From Phosphoribacter sp037046615 (lineage in GTDB: Bacteria; Actinomycetota; Actinomycetes; Actinomycetales; Dermatophilaceae): a stretch of 64,000 nucleotides of DNA. Under the pieces are notes generated by a model. It saw only the letters and a list, made by a program, of their open reading frames with translations, did no database searches and was not told the origin of the DNA. This document shows, piece after piece, positions 34,760 through 44,004 of this stretch (within the stretch, counting starts at the first letter, position 1; the number at the start of each line of letters is the position of its first letter). Position numbers and translations under genes: made by a program. Location of the stretch: the NCBI GenBank assembly GCA_037046615.1, contig JBAOHD010000017.1, positions 62,001 through 126,000 of the forward strand, in the 5' to 3' direction.

Positions 34760-36316
34760 CCAGCCGAAGCTCGGCCCGCTCGGCTGGGTCCGCTGGGCGT
34801 GGCGCAACCTCACGTGCGATGCGGACCGCCCTCTTCCTGCTGCTCCTGCTGTCGGTGGGCGCGGTCCCCGGCTCGATCTTCCCGCAGCGCTCCATCGACC
34901 CCGGCCGGGTCGCCGACTACCTCGCGGCCAACCCCGACCAGCGGCCGATGGCTCGACCGGCTCGGCTTCTTCGACGTGTATTCGTCGGCGTGGTTCTCGG
35001 CGATCTACCTCCTGCTCGTCATCTCGCTCATCGGCTGCATCGTCCCGAGGACGCGGCTGCACTGGCATGCCCTGCGATCCCTTCCGCCGCGCGCACCAGT
35101 GCGCCTCGAACGCTTGGCCGCGCACGAGATGACGGAGTATGCCGGCCCGCCCGAGGATGCGCTCGAGGCTGCGCGCGTGTGGTTGCGCTCCAAGCGGTAT
35201 CGGGTCCACTCGCACGACGAGACGTCGGTGAGCGCCGAGAGCGGTTATCTCCGGGAGACCGGCAACCTCGTCTTCCACGTCGCGATGTGCATCGTCATCG
35301 TCGGCGTCGCGGCCGGGCACGTCTTCGGTTGGCGTGGTGATGTCATCGTCACCGAGGGTCAGACCTTCGCGTCGGTGTTCCCGCAGTACGACACCTTCCG
35401 GGCCGGCACGGGTGTCGACGCGGATGCGTTGCCACCGTTCACGATCAAGCTCGACCAGCTCGACGTGAAGTTCGAGCGGGTCGCGGGCGGTGCGCAGTTC
35501 GGCGCGCCGCGGGGGTTCACGGCATACACGACAACGACCGAACGCCCCGGTGCCACTCCCCGCGAGCAGGTGGTGACGGTCAACGAGCCAATCACGCTCG
35601 GCGGCGCTGACGTCTTCCTCCTAGGCAACGGCTACGCGCCGATCGTCACGGTCACCGACGCAGCCGGGGCCGTGCTCTACAAGGGCGCGACGCCGTTCCT
35701 CGCGCAGGACAACTTTTACTCCTCCGTCGGGGCGATCAAGGTGCCCTCGGCGTCGCCGAAGCAGCTGGGCTTCAGCGGATTTTTCCTCCCGACCGCCGAA
35801 CCGACGTATGCCAACGGCCCGCGATCGACCTTCCCTGACCTCGACAACCCCGAGATCGCCGTGTCGGTCTGGGAGGGCAACCTCTTCCCGGGCGGGCGGC
35901 CGCAGTCGGTCTACACCCTCAACACCGCCGAGCTCACGGAGGTGCCGCGGGCCGACGGCAAGCCGCTGGCCATCCGGCTCAAACCGGGGCAGTCCTACGA
36001 GTTGCCCGGTGGTCGGGGCACGATCTCCTTCGACGGGGTCGCGCGGTTTGCCGGCTTCTCGGTGCGCACCGACCCCGGCAAGGGCCTCACCCTGGCCGCC
36101 GCCCTGCTCACCCTCGGGGGACTGGTCGCATCGCTCATCGTGCGCCGTCGCAGGGTGTTCGTCCGGGTGACGGACGGGTCGACTACCCTCGTGAGCGTCG
36201 GTGGTCTGGCCAAGAACGCCGATCCGGGTTTGGCCGGTTTTGTCGCGGAGCTCACTGCCGCGATCGCTGACCGCCCGACCAGTGCCGCCCCGGCGGCCCG
36301 CACCGAACGGATGTGA
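34746..36316 (+). CDS. resB: Cytochrome c biogenesis protein ResB, two frameshifts
   Basis: Membrane subunit of the system II haem-ligation complex with CcsA/CcsB. After LGPLGWVRWAWRNLTS the protein continues MRTALFLLLLLSVGAVPGS IFPQ (first membrane helix and loop), WLDRLGFFDVYSSAWFSAIYLLLVISL, the helix NLVFHVAMCIVIVGVAAGHVFGW and a large external domain with VNEPITLGGADVFLLGNGYAP; a final helix is TLAAALLTLGGLVASLIV. Extra bases near 34818 and 34950 break the frame; removing both gives one protein of about 522 residues. Start at the second copy of the tandem duplication. Confidence 0.88.
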
Positions 36317-36317
36317 C

Positions 36318-37430
36318 ATGACCTCCTGGGCAACCATGCCGTCGCTCGCGGCCGCTGCCGCCTCCCCGACGATGGCGTCCTGGTCCAACCTCGCGCTCTA
36401 TTCGGCGATGGCGGTCTACACGATCGCGATGCTGCTCTTTGCGGGTTATCTCGCAGCGCTCGGGCCAGCCTCCAGTCATGAGATCTCGTCTGCCGAGGGT
36501 GCTGAGGGTGCCGAGGGCGGCGTCGCCACCGAAGCGCAGGTCAAGGAGCTCGTGGCCGTCGGAGCCGCGGGCGGCGACGCCTCCGGTGAGGCCTCGATCA
36601 GCGCGACCGGCACGCCGAGGTCCGCCGGGCCCCGGCCCTCCTCCTCGGGCTCGGATGACGCGTCGCCGCGGGCACGCAGGCTGGCCGGCTCCGCACTGTC
36701 GATGACCTGGCTCGCGACCGCCCTTCTCGCTGCCTCGGTGATCCTCCGCGGGCTGGCGGTCATGCGGGCGCCGTGGGGCAACATGTTCGAGTTCGCCAAC
36801 GCCGGCGCCTTGGCCGCCGCCGTCGCCTACCTCGTCCTGGCGCGCCGCAACCGCTGGCAGTGGCTCGGCATCTTCGTCGTCGGCCCGGTGCTGCTCACGC
36901 TCGGCCTGGCCTTGCTCGCGTTCTACACCGAGGCCGCTGAGCTCATGCCGGCTCTCAAGAGCGTCTGGCTCGTGATTCACGTCATCGTCGCGATCCTTGC
37001 GGTGGGCCTGTTCACGGTCGCCTTCGCGCTCGGCGTCGTCTATCTGCTCAAGGCTCGCCAGGAGGCCCGTGCCGCCGCCGGCACGGCTGGCAAGCGCACC
37101 TTCCTCGAGACCCTGCCGGGGTCGGCGAGCCTCGAGCGGGCGGCATACGGCCTCAACATGATCGGCTTCATCCTGTGGACCTTCACGCTCGTCGCGGGCG
37201 CGATCTGGGCGCAGAAGGCGTGGGGCTCCTACTGGACGTGGGACCCCAAGGAGGTGTGGACGTTCGTCGTGTGGGTCGTGTATGCCGCCTACATGCACGC
37301 CCGAGCCACGGCCGGCTGGGAGCCCCGCAAGGCGATGTGGATCGCCATCGCCGGTTTCGTCTCGATCATCATCAACTTCGCGGTGGTCAACGTCTTCTTC
37401 GTCGGCCAGCACTCGTATTCCGGGCTGTGA
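36318..37430 (+). CDS. ccsB: Cytochrome c assembly protein CcsB/ResC
   Basis: Haem-handling membrane protein that ligates haem to apocytochrome c with ResB. The WWD signature is in WGSYWTWDPKEVWTFVVWVVYAAY near the C-terminus, flanked by conserved helices; about eight membrane segments are visible, and the conserved HVIVAILAVGLFTVAFALG and NMFEFANAGALAAAVAYL regions carry the haem-ligand area. Residues ~50-115 form a Ser/Gly/Ala-rich linker between the first and second helix. 370 residues, ATG one base after the resB stop. Confidence 0.92.
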   Translation: MTSWATMPSLAAAAASPTMASWSNLALYSAMAVYTIAMLLFAGYLAALGPASSHEISSAEGAEGAEGGVATEAQVKELVAVGAAGGDASGEASISATGTPRSAGPRPSSSGSDDASPRARRLAGSALSMTWLATALLAASVILRGLAVMRAPWGNMFEFANAGALAAAVAYLVLARRNRWQWLGIFVVGPVLLTLGLALLAFYTEAAELMPALKSVWLVIHVIVAILAVGLFTVAFALGVVYLLKARQEARAAAGTAGKRTFLETLPGSASLERAAYGLNMIGFILWTFTLVAGAIWAQKAWGSYWTWDPKEVWTFVVWVVYAAYMHARATAGWEPRKAMWIAIAGFVSIIINFAVVNVFFVGQHSYSGL

Positions 37431-37443
37431 CAGTGAGGAAGTC

Positions 37444-37773
37444 ATGCTGAAGTATTCGATCCTGCGACTCGCGCTCTTCGGGGCCTGCCTCGGCGTGCTG
37501 TGGCTCGTCGGCCTCCGCTCGCCCGATCAGCAACTCCTGCTCGTCGCCCTCGCTGCCGTCATCTCGATGGGGCTGTCGTTCTTCCTGTTGCGCGGGCCCC
37601 GAGACGAGGTGTCCGACCGGATCACCGAGCGTCTTGCCAAGCGGATCGAGACCAAGCAGGGTGCGGCGGCCAAGGACGTCGACCGTGACGCGGACGCCGA
37701 GGACGCCGAGGCTGACATCGCCCAGGCTGAGATCGCCGAGCGCGCCGAGCGCGCCGAGGGCGCGAGCTCTTAG
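37444..37773 (+). CDS. DUF4229 domain membrane protein
   Basis: A 109-residue protein with two transmembrane segments (YSILRLALFGACLGVLWLVG and LLLVALAAVISMGLSFFLL) and an acidic, Ala/Glu-rich cytoplasmic tail. This fits DUF4229, found beside the men and ccs genes in many actinobacteria; function unknown. ATG at 37444, 13 bases after ccsB. Its stop codon overlaps the stop of convergent menA (TTAG, 37770-37773). Confidence 0.78.
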   Translation: MLKYSILRLALFGACLGVLWLVGLRSPDQQLLLVALAAVISMGLSFFLLRGPRDEVSDRITERLAKRIETKQGAAAKDVDRDADAEDAEADIAQAEIAERAERAEGASS

Positions 37774-38663
37774 CCGGCCCCGCCGATCGACAGACCGATC
37801 GCGAGCAGCCCGGCATACGCAAGTTGCAGGATGCCGGTGCCCGCGAGCACGGGGACGAGGTCGCGGCCGGTGGCGCCGGAGCGCAGGGCCCGCACGGGCC
37901 GGACAGCGAAGGCAAGCGCACCCAATGCGACCAGGGCCCATGGCCGCATCGCTGCGATGCCGATGACACACACCATGGCGACGGCCACGAGGGCAAGCCA
38001 CAAGGAGCGAGTCTTGGCGTCGCCGAGGCGCACCGCGAGCGTGTGCTTGCCGGCGGCAGCGTCCCCCGGGAGGTCGCGCAGGTTGTTGGCGACGAGGATC
38101 GCGCTCGCGAGTGCGCCGACGCCGATCGCGCCGAGCAGACGCCGGCGAGCGTCGCAGGGTCACGCGCCTGGGTGTAGAGTCGTCCCGAGGGTTGCCACGA
38201 GGCCGAAGAAGACGAACACCATGACTTCACCAAGCCCGCGGTAGCCGTAGGGGCGGGTCCCGCCGGTGTAGGTCCACGCGGCGATAATGCAGCCGATCCC
38301 GACGGGGATGAGCGACGAAGGTCTGGGTGATCGCCACGAGCGCCAGACCGGCGAGACCCGCGACGGCGAAGGCTGAGCAAGGCTGCGAACTTCACTGCGC
38401 TCGGAGCTGAGAGCGCCCTGAGCCGACGAGCCGCACCGGCCCGACCCGGGCGGCATCGGTGCCGCGCACCCCGTCGGAGTAGTCGTTGGCGTAGTTGACG
38501 CCCACCTGCAGCGCCAGCGCGACGCACAGCGCGAGGAGCGGCATCAGCGCTGTCGGACGCGCCGAGACGCCGCGGCAGCGCCGGTGCCGACGAGGACGGG
38601 CGAGATCGCCGCAGGGAGGGTGCGTGGGCGGGCGCCGCCCACCCATTCGTTGAAGGTGGCCAT
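37770..38663 (-). CDS. menA: 1,4-dihydroxy-2-naphthoate polyprenyltransferase MenA, several frameshifts
   Basis: UbiA-family membrane prenyltransferase attaching the isoprenoid chain to DHNA in menaquinone synthesis. MATFNEWVGGARPRTLPAAI at the start, ALALQVGVNYANDYSDGVRG with the first Asp-rich motif (NxxxD), and the C-terminal helices LALVAVAMVCVIGIAAM and LVPVLAGTGILQLAYAGLLA are clear. Several indels between about 38100 and 38560 move the middle through all three frames; assembled, the product is about 295 residues. ATG at 38663 follows GAAAGAAACC. Upstream (26 bases) is a PLDc_N protein gene. Confidence 0.87.
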
Positions 38664-38689
38664 TGGTGGTTTCTTTCACACGGTGCGGC

Positions 38690-38965
38690 TCAGAGGCCGC
38701 GCAAGAAATCAGGATCGTCTTCCGGGCCGCGGGGGGCTTGGGGACCGCGCGTGCCGGGAGGGCCGAGCCGGCCGCGCTGCCACGGCGGGGTGGGGGCTCC
38801 GGCGAGGAACCACGCGATCGGCCCCACCCACGACAGGAGGGCCACAAGGACGATCCACGCGAGCTTCGGCAGATTGCGGACCCGGTGCTCGGGGGTCTGG
38901 ACGCAGTCGATGAGGGCGTAGATGGTGACCGCCAGCGTGAGCACGGTCAGCACGACGCGAAGCAC
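38690..38965 (-). CDS. PLDc_N domain (phospholipase D nuclease N-terminal-like) membrane protein
   Basis: A 91-residue protein with two hydrophobic segments, VVLTVLTLAVTIYALIDCVQT and LAWIVLVALLSWVGPIAWFLAG, separated by a short basic loop, and a Pro/Gly-rich tail. The pattern VxxLPKxxWIxxxxxxxxxGPIxWF is the PLDc_N signature. Often found just upstream of menA in actinobacteria. Function unknown. GTG start at 38965; no membrane enzyme motif is present. Confidence 0.78.
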   Translation of the reverse strand: MLRVVLTVLTLAVTIYALIDCVQTPEHRVRNLPKLAWIVLVALLSWVGPIAWFLAGAPTPPWQRGRLGPPGTRGPQAPRGPEDDPDFLRGL

Positions 38966-39105
38966 GACATCCTCCAGTCACCGTCGTGGCCACAAACATG
39001 GCCAGGCCCGTCCCTCGGGCCGCGCAGGCGACCCCATTGTCTCATCACTGCCGCCGTGGGCCGCTCACTCGGGAGTCCGCGCGCAGATGTCAGCTCGGGG
39101 TTAGC

Positions 39106-40248
39106 TCAGGGAGTCGAGTCCATCTCGCGCGCCAGCACCGCGCGGACGGCGGCTCGGTCCGGCTTGCCCGGGCCCCGCCAGGGGAGGTCGTCGACGACCC
39201 GCACGAGACGGGGGAGCGCGGCGGCGGGAAGTGCGTCGCGCAGGCGAGCGCGCACGTCAGCCAGCGACGGGACGGGGCTGCCCTCGGTGAGGGTCACTGC
39301 CGCGCCGACGAGTTGCCCCCACGTCGGGTCGGGCACACCGACGACGACGGCGTCACGCACGCCGGGGACGAAACGCACGAGGGCATCCTCGACGGGCCCT
39401 GGAGCGATCTTGACCCCGCCGGTGTTGACGAGGTCGTCGGCCCGCCCGCTGATGGTCAATCGCCCCTGGTCGTCGAGGGTCCCGAGGTCGTCGGTGCGAA
39501 ACCACCGGACGCCGTCGGCATCGGTGTGGAAGTGGTCGGCGGTCAGGCCCGGATCGCCGACGTAGCCGCTCGCGATCGTGGGCCCACCGAGGACGACGTG
39601 ACGGTCGTTGTCGATGTGAATCTCGGTGTCCGTCAAGGCGATTCCGTCATAGACGCAGCCTCCCGTGGTCTCGGTCATGCCGTAGGTGGCGACCAGGTGG
39701 ACGCCGGCGTCGGCCGCGGCTGCGCGCAGGGACGGCCGGGTGCCGGCGCCCCCGACGAGGACGGCGTCGAAGCGGGCGAGGGCGTGGGTCCCGCGCGGGT
39801 CCGCGAGCAGCCGCGCGACCTGGGTAGGCACGAGCGAGACGTATGCCGGATCGTCGCCTCGCGGCATCCGCTCGACAGCGTCCGCGAAAGCGGCGGGGGT
39901 AAACCCGGTAGAGCGGTCCATGACGGTGAGCGCAGAGCCGGGCAGCAGCGACCGGGCGATCACGAGCAGGCCACCGATGTGGTGCGGGGGGATCGCGAGG
40001 AGCCACTGCCCGGGCCCGCCCATCGCTACGTCGGTCGCGGCCACGGACGCGTGGATGGCCGCCGAGGGGAGGGCGACGAGCTTCGGCGCTCCCGTCGAGC
40101 CGGAGGTAGCGACGACCATCGCGGCGTCGCCCATTTCCTCGCGCCGACTGCGTTCCAGGGGCGGCGGCGTGGCGTCTGCGGCATACGGCAGGATCGCCGG
40201 ACCGCTGCCGTCGAGGGCAGCGGCCAGGGCGGGGAGGAGGGCACGCAC
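39106..40248 (-). CDS. menE: o-Succinylbenzoate-CoA ligase MenE
   Basis: Acyl-CoA synthetase (ANL superfamily) activating o-succinylbenzoate in menaquinone synthesis. The AMP-binding P-loop MVVATSGSTGAPKLV, the substrate helix PPHHIGGLLVIARSL, YGMTETTGGCVYDG, and the hinge/C-terminal domain WFRTDDLGTLDDQGRLTISGRADDLVNTGGVKIAP and GKPDRAAVRAVL are all present. GTG at 40248 is chosen; the frame is open further upstream, but that part is the C-terminus of MenB read out of frame. About 380 residues, typical of the short actinobacterial MenE. Confidence 0.9.
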   Translation of the reverse strand: MRALLPALAAALDGSGPAILPYAADATPPPLERSRREEMGDAAMVVATSGSTGAPKLVALPSAAIHASVAATDVAMGGPGQWLLAIPPHHIGGLLVIARSLLPGSALTVMDRSTGFTPAAFADAVERMPRGDDPAYVSLVPTQVARLLADPRGTHALARFDAVLVGGAGTRPSLRAAAADAGVHLVATYGMTETTGGCVYDGIALTDTEIHIDNDRHVVLGGPTIASGYVGDPGLTADHFHTDADGVRWFRTDDLGTLDDQGRLTISGRADDLVNTGGVKIAPGPVEDALVRFVPGVRDAVVVGVPDPTWGQLVGAAVTLTEGSPVPSLADVRARLRDALPAAALPRLVRVVDDLPWRGPGKPDRAAVRAVLAREMDSTP

Positions 40249-40271
40249 ACCCTCGTCGGCGCGGACCGGCG

Positions 40272-41248
40272 TCAGAAGTACCACGGGAACGGCGACCAAT
40301 CGGGGTCCCGCTTCTCGAGGAACTGCGTCGCGGCCCTCGACGGCCTCGTCGGTCATATAGGCCAGGCGGGTCGCCTCACCGGCGAACACCTGCTGTCCCG
40401 ATGAGCCCGTCGTCGACGAGGTTGAACGCGAACTTCAGCATCCGGATCGCCTGCGGGCTCTTGCCGCATGATCTCGCGGGCAACGCGCGATCGCGGTGGT
40501 CTCGAGCTCGGCGTGCGGTGCGACGAGGTTGACCGCCCCCATCCGGTGCATGTCGGCGGCGGTGTAGGCCCGGCCCGAGGAAGAAGATCTCGCGGGCGGC
40601 CTTCTGCCCCACCATGCGGGCGAGGTAGTGCCGAGCCGTAGCCGGCGTCGAACGACCCGACGTCGGCGTCCGTCTGCTTGAAGCGAGCGTGCTCTTCGCG
40701 TGGCGATCGTGAGGTCGCAGACGACGTGGAGGGAGTGGCCGCCGCCCGGCCGCCCACCCATTGACGACCGCGATGACAACCTTCGGCATCGTGCGGATGA
40801 GGCGCTGCACCTCGAGGATGTGCAACCGCCCGCCCTCGGCCTTGACGCGCCGCTCGTCGATGCCCGCAGCGGTGGCGTCGCCGTCTGGCCTCGTGGCGTA
40901 TTGGTAGCCGGAGCGCCCGCGGATCCGTTGATCACCGCCGGTGCAGAAGGCCCATCCCTCGGTCGCCGGGGAGGAGCCGGCGCGGGGGCTGGGGCCGTTG
41001 CCGGTGAGCAGGACGACCCCGACGTCGGGGGAGCGCCGAGCATGATCGAGGGCCTGATAGAGCTCGTCGACGGTGTGCGGGCGGAAAGCGTTGAGCACCT
41101 CGGGCCGGTCGAAGGCGACCCGGACCACCCCACCGGCCGCACCCGCCGCGGTCGCGCGGTGGTAGGTGATGTCGGTGAACTCGAAGCCAGGGACCTCGGC
41201 CCAGGAGGACTCGTCGAACGTGTCGCTGACATGGGGAAGGCTGCTCAC
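40272..41248 (-). CDS. menB: 1,4-dihydroxy-2-naphthoyl-CoA synthase MenB, several frameshifts
   Basis: Crotonase-fold enzyme closing the second ring of the naphthoquinone. In frame at the start: EVLNAFRPHTVDELYQALDHA, FCTGGDQRIRGRSGYQYA (oxyanion and bicarbonate region) and MPKVVIAVVNGWAAGG. Then about seven one-base indels between 40755 and 40337 scatter the rest: HVVCDLTIA, DADVGSFDAGYGSA, YLARMVGQKAAREIFFLG, MGAVNLVAPH and the C-terminal FAGEATRLAYMTDEAVEGRD with the ending SPFPWYF at 40272. The last block lies in the MenE reading frame upstream of menE, which is how the true end was placed. Confidence 0.88.
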
Positions 41249-41364
41249 GCGGGCGAGCCTAGCGTCCGGGCCCCCCGGGCCCCCGGGACTGCCGGGCGGG
41301 ATCCGTCACGTGGTCGAGCCGGCGTTGTAACGAAACTGTGCAGATCGGCCCCTACGCTCGGTGC

Positions 41365-42021
41365 ATGCCAGCCCCTCGCCACGTCGCTGTCGGGTGCCTG
41401 GTCGTCGCGCCGATGGCTGGAGTGCTCGCCGGCCTGCTCTCCGGGTGCGCACCGTCGGGCCTGCGCGTCGACGCCGCGGGCATCCCCGACGGTCGGACGA
41501 GCACAAGCTCCACGACGAGCCCTGGCCAGACCGATGACAGCTCGGCCACGAGCACGACCGCGGCCGAGCTGCCGTCGGTCCGCTCCCTCGATGCCCGCAC
41601 GACGATCCTCGCCGACGCCGGCATGCCGGTCGAGCTCCGCGAGCCGGTCGCGACGCGATGTGCCGGCTGCGGGGTGGACGCTGCGGCATACGCGGATGTC
41701 ACCGGCGACACCCGCGACGAGGCGATCTTCACGATCAGCGACGGCAACGCCGTCGCGGGGACCGTGGTCTACACCATGACACCCGGCGGGCCGACGCGAG
41801 TCTTCGCGCACGTGGGTCACCAGGGATGGGTCGAGGCGCTCGCGGGCAACCTCCAGGTGACTCGCGAGATGTATGCCGCAGACGACCCGCGGTGCTGCCC
41901 CACGGGCCCGCCCGAAGTCAGCACCTACACGTGGAACGGCCACGCCTTCGCCCTCGTGCGTCGCACCGGCGGTGGCGTCGGCCTCTCGCCCTACGACCCG
42001 AAAGACCGGGTGATCCTGTGA
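41365..42021 (+). CDS. Putative lipoprotein upstream of a two-component system
   Basis: A 218-residue predicted lipoprotein: signal segment HVAVGCLVVAPMAGVLAGLLSGC ends in a lipobox cysteine, a Ser/Thr linker follows, and the mature domain contains CAGCGVDAAAYADVTGDTRDEAIFTIS, an Asp-rich FG-GAP-like loop that could bind calcium, and two further Cys (DDPRCCPTGPP). Function unknown. Its stop overlaps the response regulator start (GTGA), so it is co-translated with the two-component system, the arrangement of CseA in the Streptomyces envelope-stress cseABC operon. Homology to CseA is not shown. Confidence 0.7.
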   Translation: MPAPRHVAVGCLVVAPMAGVLAGLLSGCAPSGLRVDAAGIPDGRTSTSSTTSPGQTDDSSATSTTAAELPSVRSLDARTTILADAGMPVELREPVATRCAGCGVDAAAYADVTGDTRDEAIFTISDGNAVAGTVVYTMTPGGPTRVFAHVGHQGWVEALAGNLQVTREMYAADDPRCCPTGPPEVSTYTWNGHAFALVRRTGGGVGLSPYDPKDRVIL

Positions 42022-42752
42022 GACCGCCGCTCCCAGGCCCGGCGACGCCTCCCCGATCCAGCGCGACCTTCGGGGCCGACCCTGGCGATGCACCACGTGT
42101 GCTCGTCGTCGAGGACGACGAGGTGATCCGCGAGGCGACGGCGCTGACCCTTGAGCGGTACGGCTTCCAGGTGACCACGGCAAGCGACGGCCTGACCGGG
42201 CGCACGGCATACCGGACGCAGGAGCCCGACATCGTCCTGCTCGACGTCATGATGCCCTTCCTCGACGGACTGAGTCTCTGCCGCGAGATCCGCGCCGTCG
42301 CGACGACGCCGATCGTCATGCTCACCGCCCGCGCCGACGGCATCGACATCGTCCAGGGGTTGGAAGCCGGTGCCGACGACTACGTCACCAAGCCGTTCGA
42401 CCCCATGGTGCTCGTCGCCCGGATCCGGGCTGTCCTGCGCCGGGCCGCGCCACCCTCGTCAACGCACGAAGTCAGCACGGTCGGGGATCTCACCGTCGAC
42501 CGCGACGCCCTCGACGTCACCGTCGCAGGTCGGCCGGTCGTGCTGACCCCGACCGAACTGCGCCTCCTGCTCGAACTCCTCGACGCCCCCGGCATCGTCA
42601 TCTCTCGCGACCGCCTGCTCGAACGCGTCTGGGACTATCCGGCTGGCGGCGACACCCGAGTCGTCGACGTCCACGTCCAACGGCTGCGCGCAAAGATCGG
42701 CAGAGAACGGATCGAGACGGTCCGGGGCTTCGGCTACAAGCTGGTCCGGTGA
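42018..42752 (+). CDS. OmpR/PhoB-family response regulator
   Basis: A 244-residue regulator. The receiver domain has VLVVEDDEVIREA, the phospho-acceptor Asp near residue 76 in DIVLLDVMMPFLDG, Thr in VMLTARAD and Lys in DDYVTKPFDP. The C-terminal winged helix includes LTPTELRLLLELLDAPGIVISRDRLLERVWDY and RVVDVHVQRLRAKIGRERIETVRGFGYKLV. About 25 non-conserved residues precede the receiver domain. Co-translated with the upstream lipoprotein; the sensor kinase follows 16 bases later. Confidence 0.93.
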   Translation: MRPPLPGPATPPRSSATFGADPGDAPRVLVVEDDEVIREATALTLERYGFQVTTASDGLTGRTAYRTQEPDIVLLDVMMPFLDGLSLCREIRAVATTPIVMLTARADGIDIVQGLEAGADDYVTKPFDPMVLVARIRAVLRRAAPPSSTHEVSTVGDLTVDRDALDVTVAGRPVVLTPTELRLLLELLDAPGIVISRDRLLERVWDYPAGGDTRVVDVHVQRLRAKIGRERIETVRGFGYKLVR

Positions 42753-42768
42753 TCCGCAGCGTGACGCC

Positions 42769-44004
42769 GTGAAACTCGCCGTCAAGATCCCGCTCACGTT
42801 GGCCCTGGTCACCGTGGCGCTCGGCGTCGCGCTCGCGCTCTATATCCACGTGTCGATGGCGGCCTTCACCGACCAAGCCGCCCGCGACGAGGCGCTAGGG
42901 CAGCTGCGGGTCGCGTCCAAAGCCCTCGCGGGCACGGGGACCGCCCCGGACTTCGCGGTGCTCGACGATCCCGGTATGCCGGGCGAGCTGCGGGCCGCCG
43001 CTGCCTTGGGTCAGCGCGCGAGCCTGCTGTCCCAGGCTCCGGACGTCGCCTGGGCTGCCGAGCCGGTGAGCGGAGGTCGCATCCTCGCGGTCCGGGTGTC
43101 ATGGACCGACAGCCGCGAGACCCTTGCGGCCCTCGATCGGCAGCTGGCCCTCGGCATTGCGGTCCTCGTGGGGATGACGGGGTTGTTGGCATTCGGGTTG
43201 TCGCGCGGCCTGGCGCGGCGCCTCGGGGCTGCCGAAAACTCGGCCCGACGCATTGCCGCCGGAGACCTGTCGGTGCGCGTCTCGGAAGCGGTCGGTGGCC
43301 GCGACGAAGTGACCGAGCTCGCCCGCACGGTCGACGCGCTCGCGGCCTCGATGCAGGAGCGCCTCGCGTCCGAACAGCGGGTGACCGCAGACATCGCCCA
43401 CGATCTGCGGACCCCCGTCACCGGCCTCGTCACCGCCGCCGGTCTCCTGCCCGACGGCCGCCCCACCGAGTTGGTGCGTTCCCAGGCGCAGCGGCTGTGG
43501 CGACTCGTCGAAGACCTCCTCGAGGTCGCGCGGCTCGACCACGCGGAGCAGCCGCTCGACGAACACGAGACGACGACGGCCGCCCTCGCGGCGCGCGCCG
43601 TCGCCGCTGCCACCGCCTCAGGAGCGGTGCCCGCCGACGCGGTCGCCGTCGAGATCAGCGCTGATGCCCACGTCTCGAGTGACCCGCGCCGCGTCGAACG
43701 CATCCTCGTCAACCTCCTGGCCAATGCCGTCCGTCACGGTGGAGCCCCCGTCCGGCTCGTCGTCGAGGGCCGGCGGATCACCGTGCGAGACAGGGGCCCG
43801 GGTTTCCCGCCGGAGGTGCTCAAGCACGGGGCGCGCCGGTTCCACACCGGCGCCGCCGACCGCGGGTCAGGGCATGGTCTCGGGCTCACGATCGCCGAGG
43901 GCCAAGCGAGGGCTGTGGGAGCCAGCCTGACCTATGCCAACTCGGGGGAGGGGGCCGTGGCCACCCTCGTGCTGCCGGAGCGCGGCATACGCTCAGGGTC
44001 GTGA
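42769..44004 (+). CDS. Sensor histidine kinase
   Basis: A 411-residue membrane kinase paired with the preceding regulator. N-terminal helix VKIPLTLALVTVALGVALALYIHVSM, a ~100-residue external sensor, a second helix LGIAVLVGMTGLLAFGL, HAMP, then the dimerisation domain with phospho-acceptor His211 in VTADIAHDLRTPVTGLVTAAG. The ATPase domain has LVNLLANAVRHGGAP (N box), VRDRGPGFPPEVLKHGARRF (G1) and GSGHGLGLTIAEGQARAVG (G2). Ligand unknown. Its stop overlaps the menC start by four bases, tying the system to the men cluster's transcript. Confidence 0.93.
   Translation: MKLAVKIPLTLALVTVALGVALALYIHVSMAAFTDQAARDEALGQLRVASKALAGTGTAPDFAVLDDPGMPGELRAAAALGQRASLLSQAPDVAWAAEPVSGGRILAVRVSWTDSRETLAALDRQLALGIAVLVGMTGLLAFGLSRGLARRLGAAENSARRIAAGDLSVRVSEAVGGRDEVTELARTVDALAASMQERLASEQRVTADIAHDLRTPVTGLVTAAGLLPDGRPTELVRSQAQRLWRLVEDLLEVARLDHAEQPLDEHETTTAALAARAVAAATASGAVPADAVAVEISADAHVSSDPRRVERILVNLLANAVRHGGAPVRLVVEGRRITVRDRGPGFPPEVLKHGARRFHTGAADRGSGHGLGLTIAEGQARAVGASLTYANSGEGAVATLVLPERGIRSGS

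Noticed and set aside
40249..40389. N-terminal extension of MenE to 40389
   Set aside because: The stretch FAGEATRLAYMTDEAVEGRD is the conserved C-terminus of MenB, thrown into the MenE frame by an insertion; it is not part of MenE.
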